This document shows positions 45,437 to 55,735 of a stretch of 64,000 nt of DNA, piece after piece. The stretch's first letter is position 1, and the number at the start of each line of letters is the position of its first letter. Source of the DNA: Crossaster papposus (Eukaryota > Echinodermata > Asteroidea > Velatida > Solasteridae); the NCBI GenBank assembly GCA_037893245.1, contig JBAIAA010000877.1:248001-312000 (forward strand). The letters are read 5' to 3'. A model generated the notes under the pieces. The model was given only the letters and a program-made list of their open reading frames with translations, was not told the DNA's origin and made no database searches. Made by a program: the position numbers and the translations under genes.

Positions 45437-46350
45437 TTATATTTTGTTTTCATTTTTTTTTTTCAAGACCCATTTTTACTGTGTTTGTTTTTGTACCAAC
45501 TTGTCTCTCACCAAAATTTCGCGAGGATTTTCTCTCCACTGATGTTCACTCCGAACCGTTGAGGGTGTCTGACCCTAGTGCTCGGGATAGCCGGGCTAGG
45601 TAGCCCTTTCGCTGGACTCTGTTGTTCTCTAACACAACTTACTGCTAGATGGACCTTGCTGTAGGCCCAACTCGGATTCGCAGTTTGCTTACTATTGACG
45701 AATATGTTTCAATCAGCAGGTAGACCCAGCCTTGTATTTTACACCCCAAGCGACGAGGTGTGGTGGTCGACTTCAGATTACTCTTTAGTCGATGGGACCC
45801 TTCCTCACAAATTGAAAGGGCCCAGTGATTCAGGTACAACCCCCTGCTACACCTGGCTGGGGCAGTAGAGGGAGCTTAACCCCTCACTGGTGCTAGGAAT
45901 AACACTCCCCTCACCCAAGAAGTATACATCCTCCAGATTATAAGCTAGAAGAGTTAAGTACTCAAATGGTGTTTAAAGCACACAGGAACATTTACATTCA
46001 TTTCAAAAATAACCTAGCGAATGATTAGGCCAGATACAAAGCAAAACTAGTTTCTAGTCCAGATGATTTTTGGTTATAGGGTCGTATCATATAATAATAA
46101 TTAGACTCCACTAATAAAAAAAAATAAGAATTAGGATTGGTAGAAAAGTGCCGATGTGAATATGACTCAGATATTTGTCACTTTTAATTTATTTAAAAAC
46201 TTTTGTTGTAGCAAAAAATTGATCCACACGAGAATAAGAAACAATATATTCATGATTTGGCCTTATAAAAAGCTTACATGGATTAAAGATTGTACTGGTC
46301 CCCCCTTGTTTATTTCATCTGGTTTGTCGTCTAGAAGAAAACAGAAAAAC
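45437..46350. other. Unrecognised, relatively GC-rich single-copy block
   Basis: About 45500-45930 is more GC-rich than its surroundings (GGGATAGCCGGGCTAGG, CGACGAGGTGTGGTGG, CTGGCTGGGGCAG) but holds no long open frame on either strand. It could be the untranslated end of a retroelement or an old pseudogene; neither could be established. From 45950 to 46350 the sequence is AT-rich and featureless. Confidence 0.35.
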
Positions 46351-46409
46351 CAATGTAAGTAATGTTAACGATCATTCAAATGACTGATCGTTGAAAATTA
46401 CTTACATTG
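46351..46409. repeat. Short imperfect palindrome
   Basis: CAATGTAAGTAATGTTAACG is followed, after ATCATTCAAATGACTGAT, by its near complement ending ACTTACATTG. The arms are about 24 bases with two mismatches. Confidence 0.7.
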
Positions 46410-46591
46410 TTGTTTTTTCTTATTATGTACGGTTATGATATTGGGTTTTCCTATAATCACGGCTTTAGCAACTGCTGCGTTTTTTGAGAGACACCTTGTA
46501 GTTAGAGAAGTTATCAGTAAAGATACCAAACATTTCTGTTTTTTAAGAGCCAAAGATTGCAAACTGCATGAAGTCCTGGCTGCAAGACGTC

Positions 46592-46940
46592 CTAATCGCG
46601 GTATGCAGCGCTCCGTAGGCCGCCGATGCAGGCGCCCTCTAACGCCTAACGTGACTACGCCCTTAGCTTCGAATAGAACGTCTTGGCTTACTAACTTAAT
46701 CGTTCGAAAATGTGCATGTGTGTGTGACGTTTGTGTACAATCGCGTGACGTAACATGGTCAAGTTTCTGTTACGTCACGTAATTATGCACGCAACGTCAC
46801 ACGCGCATGCAATTGCGACACAATTATGCTTAATAATTTTCCGAGCGATTGTTGGTTAGCCAAGACGTCCTATTCGAAGGTCATGGCGTGGTCTACGTTT
46901 AGAGGATGCCCTCATAGGCAGCCTACGATACCGCGATTAT
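46592..46940. mobile_element. Foldback MITE, copy 1
   Basis: Arms of about 150 bp: CTAATCGCGGTATGCAG..GGCGCCCTCTAACGCC..TCGAATAGAACGTCTTGGC on the left, with the diverged complement GCCAAGACGTCCTATTCGA..GCCTACGATACCGCGATTAT on the right. The loop contains GTTACGTCACGTAATTATGC and CACACGCGCATGCAA. Confidence 0.8.
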
Positions 46941-47521
46941 AATGCAAAGAATGTGTAATTTTCTTATTTTTTTTTTATATTTTTTTTACGTATAATTGTA
47001 TTTTATACCTTTATATAACATTGTACTATGGATAAGCATTCAGCCATTGAGCTGATTTTTGAATTTTTTTGTGATTGTAAATTAGTGTATAAACAAGAAA
47101 TTTAGACAATTAAAGAACCTTTAATGAAACTGAATTATTGTGTGTATCTTTTTATTATTAAGTGTGATTGAGGTCTGCAGTTAAAACTCCGTTTTTACAA
47201 ACCTAATACTACTGGTTGGCACAAGTCCGGTATATTGGAAATAGAGGCAATGTTAACATTGTAAGGGTTTAGTGTTGCATTTTTGTTTTTAATTGGTTAA
47301 TATTTGACTTTTTAGAAAACATTTAAATTGTAAGGGGGCTAGCCTTGCATTTTTCTTAAAATGTGCAAAAATTCGATTTTTTGAATTAATTGAATTAATT
47401 GAATTAATGTAAGGTGTTAGCCTTGTACTTTTATTAAAATTAACAAAATAATTACTTTTGGGAAAACATTTAAATTGTAAGGGGTTAGTTAATAGCCTTG
47501 GATTTTTATTAAAATTACACA

Positions 47522-47600
47522 AATAAACCACAAGAGAAACTGACTATGTGAATATGCACATTTACAAATAATGCAAACTCAGTTTTACTTGTGGTTTATT
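47522..47600. repeat. Inverted repeat of 79 bp
   Basis: AATAAACCACAAGAGAAACTGA at the left is complementary, with one inserted base, to TCAGTTTTACTTGTGGTTTA at the right. It probably marks a small foldback insertion in the tandem repeat. Confidence 0.7.
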
Positions 47601-47776
47601 TGAGTATTATAAAATAAAACGTCGTATCCTTATTGAGTGATCCCCACAATGTCGCTTCCCATGTTGTATCGTACAATTGGGTGTGATCCCTGGCTAAACG
47701 GCATTCTGGTGTTTATGACTTCTGACTAATATGCCCTCGAACAAAGATACTGACCATTTGGAAGACCACCAACATA

Positions 47777-47845
47777 GGGCAAGATAGCTCAGTTGGTAGA
47801 TCGCCCGACCGGAATTCTAGAGGTCGCAGGTTCAACGCCTTGCCA
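47777..47845 (+). repeat. tRNA-derived SINE-like sequence
   Basis: The A box TAGCTCAGTTGG is perfect and the B box GGTTCAACGCC is near perfect, at normal tRNA spacing. The putative anticodon stem (CCCGA / TCTAG) is mispaired and the nucleotide before the anticodon is C instead of T, so it is not a functional tRNA gene. Confidence 0.7.
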
Positions 47846-48059
47846 ATTTCTTTGTTCACTTTTAATTTTATTTAAATTGACCAAAAATGTACTTTTCTTT
47901 TTGAAAAAAAATGTAAGGGGTTATAGCCTTTCATTTTTATAAAATTGGCCTATTTTTTTATTTTTTAGATAAATTAAACATTGAAAGGGGTTAGCCTTGC
48001 ATTTTTATTAAATTGTTTCCAAATTAACAATATAGAACATTTTTAAATTGTAAGGGGTT

Positions 48060-48385
48060 AGCCTTGACCTTCGCCATGACCTTCGAATATGTCGTCTTGG
48101 CTAACTCGCATAATCGCTCGGGAAATTACGAGCGGAATTGTGTACATTTGCATGCGCGTGTGATGTTGCCTGCATAATCGATGATGCTACATGCATAATC
48201 GCTAACTCATTGGTCAAGTTTCTGTTACATCACATAATTATGCAACGTCACACGCGCATGCAAATCGACACGATTGTGCTTAGAATTTTCCGAGAGATTA
48301 TAAGGCCGATGTGAGTAAGGGTGGTCATAGCGTGGTCTACGGCGTACATCAGAGGGCGCCCGCATTGGCGGCCTACGCGCGCAGC
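48060..48385. mobile_element. Foldback MITE, copy 2 (same family as 46592-46940)
   Basis: Shares TCGTCTTGGCTAAC, GGTCAAGTTTCTGTTAC, the CATAATTATGCAACGTCACA-type loop, CACACGCGCATGC and a right arm GGGCGCCCGCATTGGCGGCC. The left arm is shorter than in copy 1. Confidence 0.75.
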
Positions 48386-48653
48386 ATACAGTGCTGTTTT
48401 CTCAGTTGTTTATTTTGAACTCCAAGGAAGTAATCAATATGTAAACACGTCATATCTCCAGAACCGAAGGGGCCATGGAGCTCTATTATATACTAATTGA
48501 AAGCTGACGTTGTGAGCTTTGCATTCACGTATATAACTATTTTTTGGCGACATAATATTAATTTTTATAAAAATTGACTATATTAATTTTGACTTTTTGA
48601 ATTTTTATTAAAACATTTGTTTTATTTATTTTACCAAATAAATGGTCATAAAT
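48386..48653. other. Unannotated interval
   Basis: AT-rich, short open frames only; nothing recognised. Confidence 0.3.
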
Positions 48654-49075
48654 GTGACCTGTCACCACGAAACCCGGACAAAGTTGCAACCATGCATTCC
48701 ATATAAACAGCGTGTGAAGTCATTTTTGCATGGGATCATCGATTTTTAAGTTTCCATGTTTTTGTTATCTTAAAATATTCACGGAGCATATCCCCCCCAA
48801 AAATACAGTCTGATCACAATAAAGACGTATTTTAACCCTTTTTCCGAACGGTGGTTGTATATAATTACAAAAGCACTTCCTGCACAAAAACCTCGTTTTC
48901 TCTGTTTGGCTTATGATTGATCCTGGGTCTTAATCTCCTCGCAGGGGATTACAGGGAAGGGCTACCCACATAAGTTACATATCATTCAAAAGCTAATGAA
49001 CAGGAGAATTTGAAAATATCATAAACCCGAAATTTATTTTGTCAACTTTGTCCGGGTTTCGTGGTGACAGGTCAC
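48654..49075. mobile_element. 422-bp MITE with about 33-bp terminal inverted repeats
   Basis: GTGACCTGTCACCACGAAAC at the left is repeated exactly as its complement at the right (GTTTCGTGGTGACAGGTCAC); pairing extends through CCGGACAAAGTTG. No transposase frame. A clear target duplication was not found. Confidence 0.88.
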
Positions 49076-49084
49076 AAATTACAA

Positions 49085-50480
49085 ATAAAACAATTGACTG
49101 CATGTGATATCTAAAATCAATGAGAAATTTATTATTATCAGAAAAACACAAGATGAAACCAAATAAGGTCATTTTCTCCCAGAGTTTATACCTAAAACGT
49201 CCCATTTCTTTTTTATATAAGTAATTTGAACGGTTAAACAAAAAATTGCTGGTAAAATTGCATTTTACAGCAATGTTCACGTTGTGGCGTCAGTGATGAC
49301 AGCTAAAGTAATTTCAACTGTTTCCTATAATGTACAAATAAAGTCCAGCCTGAAGTCTGGTGTCGAGACAACAGTGGGTAATACCGACTGCTCTTTCCTG
49401 GCACCAGACTACTTCATATTGAAAATTTGCAAAAATAGACTTCTACAACAATTTGTTATTCACCTTTTTGTAAATTTGAATGCTTCAGATTTAACCGATG
49501 CCTCTTTTTCTTTCGTATGATGAGCAGCTTAACGTGTTACTGCATACATCGGCTGTTACCACAAAAAACGCACCAGTCCTATTTTTTTTTACCCAGTTTC
49601 CCATCTTAAAAAGCAATAAAAACATATCAAAATGAATTTTCACAATGATTAAAGAAAAAACAATAAATGAAATTGTTAGTTAAATTGCATGTTAATAAAA
49701 GGTACTTAATACTGTGACAAATCTACTGATAGATGCGAGGGTGCATATCGGTACTCATGATGTTATGATCAATCATGACAACATCATGATAACCAATTCC
49801 CTGCAGAAGTATCTACTCCACCCTCACCCCCAGTCCATAGCAGCTGGGATGCCATTATACCACAAATTTTTTTTATGGGCTCATTAGTGAGGGGTTCTGG
49901 CAAAATGAGACAGAACTGGGCAGAGGTTGAAATGAGGGTGTTTGGGTATCAGAAAAGAGAATAAAATTCTCCTTATAATACCTCATGTTGTGCTTCAATC
50001 GGACATTCCGTGAACAAGTTATGGAGGTTTAAAGTTCACATTTATTAATATGTCGCAAAAGTAAAATGTTGAGAAAAAGAACTTAATCAAATATAGTTAT
50101 TAGGCATAGCAAAGATTACAAATATCAATCAATCTGAAGACAAATAAACCACCCGTTATTTATTATTTTGCAGTTTTCTCCACCATGCCCTGTGCCCAGT
50201 TCCGCCTCGCCCATTGAAGCACATTGAGTTGCAAGTTTGGTTGTTTTTGTTTTCCCTTAGGGGGAACAAAAAATCATCCAAACCACAAATTAGAACAAGA
50301 AAAAGTTTCCAATGACTTTTTCGGGCAGGGATTATTGTAACATTCACTGAGCCGAGGCGCGGAGTTATTTTTTAATAACGAAACTCGACCCGACGCAGGT
50401 TCAGGCCGAATGTATCGCGAAGCACACCCATGACATTTTCGCCCATGCTCGCTGCTGACTATGGAATTCTATATGTGCCA
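49085..50480. other. Unannotated interval with short repeats
   Basis: Contains a hairpin at 49756-49788 (CATGATGTT/AACATCATG). A fragment at about 50372-50460 (TTCAGGCCG..GAAGCACACCCATGA) is related to the TTAA-type MITE family. No supported coding region. Confidence 0.35.
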
Positions 50481-50496
50481 CTCTAAACGTCGTGCG

Positions 50497-50635
50497 TCGC
50501 CCTTTTTACGTCGCTCTTTTTGCGTCGCCCTTTTTGCGTCGCCCTTTTTGCGTCGCCCTTTTTGGGTCGCCCTTTTTGCGTCGCCCTTTTTGCGTCGCCC
50601 TTTTTGCGTCGCCCTTTTTTCGTCGCCCTTTTTTA
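50497..50635 (+). repeat. 14-bp minisatellite
   Basis: About ten copies of GCGTCGCCCTTTTT with occasional single-base changes (ACGTCGCTC, GGGTCGCCC, TCGTCGCCC). The proline/arginine-rich frames across it are by-products. Confidence 0.9.
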
Positions 50636-50654
50636 ATGGAATTCCAAAGACGAC

Positions 50655-50800
50655 AAAACTGCGTCGCGTCGTGCCGTCGCCCCGACGCCACGGGGCGACG
50701 GCACAACGTCACCGTCGCGCGCCAGACCGTCGTGCCTTTAAGCCGTCGCGTCGTGCCGTCGCGTAGTGCCGTCGCCCCGTCGCGTCGTGTCGTCGCCTCA
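50655..50800 (+). repeat. CGTCG-rich low-complexity tract
   Basis: Irregular repetition of GCCGTCGC, GCGTCGTGC and CCCCGTCGCG. It probably grew from the neighbouring 14-bp repeat's CGTCGCC core. An inverted section (CGTCGCCCCGACG..GGGGCGACGG) near 50678-50702 can form a hairpin. Confidence 0.7.
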
Positions 50801-50925
50801 GACTAGTGGAAATAGGGGGCGCCCTTACAGACGTAATTACAAAGATAATTAAAAAGGATACTGTCCAGATGACAAGGCAAAAGCGGATCTAGCAAACTGT
50901 AAATTCCCAACATGTTCAATTTATG

Positions 50926-51254
50926 CTGCGTTCCAATCGCGTCGTGTTTATCGTGTTTACGAGTTCACGAGTCGTATAATGGCGTTCTAATCGCCTGGTA
51001 ACTCGTGTTCACGAGTGGTGAACTCGAGGTGGAATTTTTTTCTCCATGTTCACGACTTCATAACGATTGAAATACTCGCGCATACGTGTTGGTTCACGTA
51101 CGAGTTCTTGTGCGATAAAGAATATCCTTACCGCACGACTAACTCGACTGTGCGCGTGCGTCGATCTTGGCGGGTAGCGTTTGGAATGCAACCCACTCGT
51201 GAACGTGGAGAAATTCACGGTGAACACGATAAAAACGACGCGATTGGAACGCAG
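50926..51254. mobile_element. 329-bp MITE with about 30-bp inverted termini
   Basis: CTGCGTTCCAATCGCGTCGT at the left matches the complement ACGACGCGATTGGAACGCAG at the right; pairing continues through GTTTATCGTGTT. The interior has many ACTCGTG/CACGAGT words. Confidence 0.85.
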
Positions 51255-51259
51255 TATAA

Positions 51260-52370
51260 CGTTAGGCCGGCAGCTGTTGTAAAATGCGCCCTCTATTGGA
51301 CCTGATCACAAGCCAAAATAAACTTTTCAATTTTATTTGTATTTTTAAATATACCCAAACATGGGGAACAAAATATGTTACACGGGAAGTATTTACGATT
51401 TATACAAAATAGGCATATTGTTTTAAAAACTTCGTAGGGCTCGACATTATTTACTATGCCTTAAGGGATCTTCATGCCAAATATGGTGCTTTTATCCACC
51501 AAGTAACGGTAATCTCTAAATATAACATTAAGCTACCTGATTAAAATATCCTGATAATCCTTACATTCAACTATGTGAACTTTTCAACCTGCCACACATT
51601 ATCATAGGAGAACTGTTAACGACTGTTTTCTGTATATAAACACATTCACAATCACATCATTCCAACAGATGTCAACCCAATTACTATTATGCCCCTAATC
51701 GGCGTACTAGGTCAGCTCCTAAACACAGTTTGCATGTTCCATGGGGTCGGGATGAGGCGACTAAACGAGGGTTTATCTCAAGAATTAGTCGTCTGCCTAC
51801 AACCGACTTCATGAAATTGAAAGATGCGATGCGTTAGGAGCCCCAACGCTAAATTGTTTTCGTAGTCAATTAAGTATACAAAGCTTTGTCGTGTGATCAT
51901 CCAGTTTAGGTCTATTGTCGAATTTGAAGCTCATGATACACTTACTGTAGGTTGTTAATTTTATTGTATGTACATAAGTTGTTTCTAATTGTTTTGTTTT
52001 ACTGTCTTAATGTTTTGTACAATTATTTTAATCTGTAAAGCAAATATATTTTAATACCAAATTCTACTTTGTGTTTAATTTTGATTTTAAACTGATGCCT
52101 ACAAGCTGCAGCTTAATCAAAACAAAACATATTTTGTTCGTTTTTTGGTTCCCGAATTAATAAATAAATCAATAAATAAATAATGAAAATACCAAATAAT
52201 TCTTCTATGAAATAACCAACCATTGTTTATACACATTTATTTCCAAGCAAGCATTGTTCCTATGTAACGAAGAGATACGGATTGTAAAAAAAACACCACG
52301 GATTCAACGCAGTCCGTACAAAAAATGGGGCTCGATGTTTAGAAACGATAGAATGGTCAATACGTATAGC
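51260..52370. other. Unannotated interval
   Basis: AT-rich. Short AATAAATAAATCAATAAATA tract at about 52156-52180. No gene or transposon end recognised. Confidence 0.35.
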
Positions 52371-52376
52371 CTGGAG

Positions 52377-52521
52377 TCGGGTGGTCTGTTCTTGACTCGG
52401 GAAACTCGATTGTGCAAAACCCTGAATAATAGGTGGTATGTGATCCTGTTCCGTGTGCAAGGTTCTTGGGTCGCGTTAAGGCGCGAGAACCGAGTTTCGC
52501 GTGTCAAGAACAGACCGCCCG
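52377..52521. repeat. 145-bp foldback
   Basis: CGGGTGGTCTGTTCTTGACT and CGGGAAACTCG on the left pair with CGAGTTTCGCG and GTCAAGAACAGACCGCCCG on the right, about 30 base pairs with few mismatches. The loop contains a further GCGTTAAGGCGCGAGAAC. Confidence 0.8.
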
Positions 52522-52874
52522 ACAAGCCTGTCAGAGCGGTCAGAGTCACTGGAGTGACCCGGATGTGCAGGGGCCGCATGCGCAGAGTTCATCTAGTTCA
52601 TGTTGTTTTGTCTGGTACGTGACTTCATTTCCGGTCTGTATTTCCTCCAAAGCTCTAGGGGCCAATTCCATTGAGCTGCTAAGAACAATAAATTGGCTTA
52701 GCACAACAATGCCTTGCTCAGTTAAAAAGGTTACTAGTTTAGACTCCATGTGTTTTTTTTCCTGGGCGCCTCCCAAATAAACCAGTTAAACATTCTACCT
52801 GAGTTTAAACCCTTTATAATTGTATGCATGTCTTGAGCTAAATCAATTAAGTAAAATAATAATAATAATGAAGA
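52522..52874. other. Unannotated interval
   Basis: No repeat or coding region recognised; AATAATAATAATG immediately precedes the poly-C run. Confidence 0.3.
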
Positions 52875-52892
52875 CCCCCCCCCCCCCCCCCC
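52875..52892 (+). repeat. Poly(C) run of 18
   Basis: Eighteen consecutive C followed by TTAAACAC and an 18-bp perfect palindrome (ATGCGTGTATACACGCAT, about 52901-52918). The exact C count may be affected by sequencing. Confidence 0.9.
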
Positions 52893-53128
52893 TTAAACAC
52901 ATGCGTGTATACACGCATTAAACACATTATGATAACTTTAGTGTTCAAGCGGCTTTGGCATTAAACCCAGTAAATGCGTTAACATCAAAATCAATTTTAA
53001 CAAAATGTCAAAACATTCGCAGAACAGTATTTTTAAAACTTGATGTAGAGCGTAGAGATATGGAACTCGACAATTTGTTTTAATGATGTTTTGTATTAAT
53101 AGGTTCCCTTTAATAATAATCGTGGCTA

Positions 53129-54479
53129 CACTGTTAGAAAAGGGGTGTTATATCAACACCGAAAAACAGTGTTCACTGAACACCGTTTTTCAGGGTTCAT
53201 TAGTTGCCATCACCAATTTTCGGTGTTGGCCCTGAACACCGATAATCGGTGTTGAGTGATCACCGCTGGACAGTGTCAATTTTTGAACACCGTTAAATAG
53301 TGTAGCTTGAACACTGATGATCAGTGTCAAGTGAACACACTGCAAAAACTGTGGTGTTAAATTGTACACCAATGGTGTAACTAACATTTGATTATTTCCA
53401 GGTGTTTATATTGGGCAGGGATTTGGGTGTTGAATAACACCAGTTTGGGAATCAAATTTTTTTAACACCAATTTTGGTGTACACCCTGATAGCAACATTT
53501 CACGTGGATATCACGTCATTCTAGCGAATAATGTACTGTTTTAACACTATAATTGTGTACATATTAACTGCATGGACAAATTACGTAATGAAATATTACC
53601 AAGAACTGACTTATTACACATCCATACAATAATAACCTATTCCTACTGAATACGTACTACACACATAGCCATTGCCGTTGTTAGTTTTATACTACGCTTT
53701 TTTTGTCCACGACGATGTCACAGCTAGTTTTTAGGAATAATGTCAACATTTGAAAACGAATAAAATGTAACGGGAATTTGTAACTATGTTGCACAAAAAT
53801 CAAAATTCAATCATGGAATCGTTTAAATAATTACATATTATGGTAACAAAAATGAATTTTTGGACTAAATACAACAATTTAACATCGACTATTGTTAACA
53901 TACCCCATAATTCCTCATCGACCAATCAGAGGGCTTTATTTCACACACGCATGCGCACTAGGTCAAATTTAACACCAAAAGTACGTAACAACAGTACTTG
54001 ATTTTAAACTAATACTTCAAGAATCATTTTACTTCATTTTAACACCAATTTTCATTCCAAAAGATTAAAAAAACATTGGTGTTAAAATTTTAACACCACA
54101 GTTTTTGCAGTGCACCGAACAACGGTGTAGCTCACCTGGACACTGAAAACTAGGGTTTATTCAACACCCTTGGGCGGTGTACATCCTTACTCGACACCGA
54201 GAAACAGTATTGATCCAACGCCAATATTCGGTGCAGAATGAACACCGAAAAGTAGTGTTGAATTTAGTGGACACCATTTTTGAACACCAAAAAATGGTGT
54301 TCAATCAAGTGAACACCATTTTGAACACCGACAAATAGTGTTCAATTGGGTGGACACCATTTTGAAAGCAGAAAACGGTGTTCAATCAAGTGAACACCGT
54401 TTTGAATACCGAAAAGTAGTGTTCAAATGAAGTGAACACTGTTTTTCGGTGTTGGGGTAACACTACTTTTCTAACAGTG
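53129..54479. mobile_element. CACTG-ended DNA element (outer), interrupted by a second one
   Basis: The termini CACTGTTAGAAAAG and CTTTTCTAACAGTG are perfect inverted repeats, flanked by TA on both sides (53127-53128, 54480-54481). Inside are many GTGTTCA/TGAACAC and AACACCG/CGGTGTT words, making the arms self-complementary. Without the inner insertion it is about 575 bp. CACTG ends with 2-bp duplications are compatible with EnSpm/CACTA-like MITEs, but no transposase is present to prove this. Confidence 0.8.
53338..54112. mobile_element. CACTG-ended DNA element (inner, 775 bp)
   Basis: The ends CACTGCAAAAACTGTGGTG and its complement are perfect for at least 20 bp. The flanks are CA on both sides (53336-53337, 54113-54114). 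Joining the flanks restores the GTGAACACCGAAC pattern typical of the outer element, so the insertion site is defined. The interior has several GGTGTTAAA/TTTAACACC words and no coding frame. Confidence 0.85.
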
Positions 54480-54980
54480 TAGTGTTGTTTCATAAAGGGG
54501 GCTCTACATACAACACAAACTGAACACTGAACAAATCACGACCGGTGTACGTACAAGTCAGTGGTTCGAGTGGTCTTTCATTAAGGAAGTCACAATAAAA
54601 TATTGTTCAAGGCACTTATCTATCTAATCCGGTTTTTCCTTTAGCCTTGCTCTCTGGTTAAGATATTCCACAAGAAAATTGGTAAACGTTAACAACAGCT
54701 GGACTCGAACCAGAGACCTTTCGATTAATAGCCCATCTCTCTATACAAACTAGGCTATTGGCGAGTTAGTTAAGGACAGGGGTTCTTTAGAGTTTGTTAA
54801 TAATAGATCAGTTGTCATTGTTCTTTTCATGATTATATGTTTAGCATTACCCAGCTGCCGAGGAAAAAAATTGCAAACCGCTACACGTAAACGTGGTTTA
54901 AGTTCATGTATTGCCTTTTTGCCATGCAAACCTTTGAATCTCATCTGTCTTCCTTTCATTGTTCAGTTGTGAGTGTCAAT
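54480..54980. other. Unannotated interval containing a tRNA-like sequence
   Basis: At about 54690-54770 on the minus strand, TAGCCTAGTTTGT (A-box-like), TATTAATCGAAAGG and GGTTCGAGTCC (perfect B box) occur at tRNA spacing. The anticodon stem is mispaired, so this is a SINE or pseudo-tRNA. The rest is unrecognised. Confidence 0.55.
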
Positions 54981-54981
54981 C

Positions 54982-55573
54982 ACGAAGTTTGAACGTGTCA
55001 TCGACGTCTATAAAACGTCAACTAATAAGATATGTTCATTTCACATTTCAGTGTCGGTGACTGAAATCCACATAAACGTAACTTCCGTCTCATGAATATT
55101 AAACGAGTCAGTGGTGCGTGATTGACAGCGCACTAGGGGCCACGCGTTTGAACGTGTCATCGACGTCTATAAAATGTCAACCAATAAGATGTGTTCATTT
55201 CACAGTGTCGGTGACTGAAAGTTGCATTTAACATCATGAATATTAAACGAGTCAGTGGTGCGTGATTGACAGTGCGCTAGGGTGTATGCGTTTGAGCGTG
55301 TCATCGACGTCTATAAAATGTCAACCAATAAGATGTGTTCATTTCACAGTGTCGGTGACTGAAAGTTGCATTTAACATCATGAATATTAAACGAGTCAGT
55401 GGTGCGTGATTGACAGCGCACCAGGGGCCACGCGTTTGAACGTGTCATCGACGTCTATAAAATGTCAACCAATAAGATGTGTTCATTTCACAGTGTCGGT
55501 GACTGAAAGTTGCATTTAACATCATGAATATTAAACGAGTCAGTGGTGTGTGATTGACAGTGCGCTAGGGGCC
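54982..55573 (+). promoter_or_regulatory. Four tandem promoter-like repeats of about 145-159 bp
   Basis: Each unit contains GTCATCGACGTC, then TATAAAA (55009, 55168, 55312, 55456), GTCAACCAATAAG, TCGGTGACTGAAA, CATGAATATTAAACGAGTCA and GTGCGTGATTGACAG. The spacing between TATA motifs is 159, 144 and 144 bp. The array ends just before the predicted first exon of the C1q-domain gene, about 120-270 bp upstream of its donor. Known core-promoter words (TATA, CCAAT, CRE-like) are seen; promoter activity is inference. Confidence 0.6.
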
Positions 55574-55735
55574 AATTACAAACCGGGCAACGTTCCTCAG
55601 TCACTGCTTAGGAAATCACTGGCAAGTTTTTTAAGGCAGGAGCGCACGCTTTATTTCTCACAACGATCGCAACTCATCTTCGCCTTCGGCAGGACAGCCA
55701 GAGAGAGACCTGAACGCAAGAACGAGATTTACAAG
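55574..55735 (+). other. Predicted 5' non-coding exon 1 of the C1q-domain gene (start uncertain)
   Basis: Mixed-composition segment ending GATTTACAAG|GTAAGG, a strong donor (intron starts at 55736). It lies downstream of the tandem TATA repeats. The transcription start is not defined, so the left border is only the end of the repeat array. The link to the C1q exon is inferred from order, strand and the lack of another gene. Confidence 0.45.

Larger units (their letters stand above)
47205..48060 (+). repeat. Degenerate tandem repeat of about 60-70 bp, split by an insertion
   Basis: The core AAATTGTAAGGGGTTAGCC, followed by TTGCATTTTTATTAAAATT, recurs at about 47255, 47322, 47405, 47475, 47910, 47975 and 48040. 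The gap 47522-47890 is filled by a foldback and a tRNA-like sequence. Confidence 0.75.

Noticed and set aside
47777..47845. Functional tRNA gene
   Set aside because: A and B boxes are good but the anticodon stem is mispaired and position 33 is not T.
50461..50806. Proline/arginine-rich coding region
   Set aside because: Coincides exactly with the 14-bp minisatellite and CGTCG tract and is open on both strands.
54690..54770. Functional tRNA-Asn or tRNA-Lys gene (minus strand)
   Set aside because: The B box is perfect but acceptor and anticodon stems do not pair; SINE or pseudogene is more likely.
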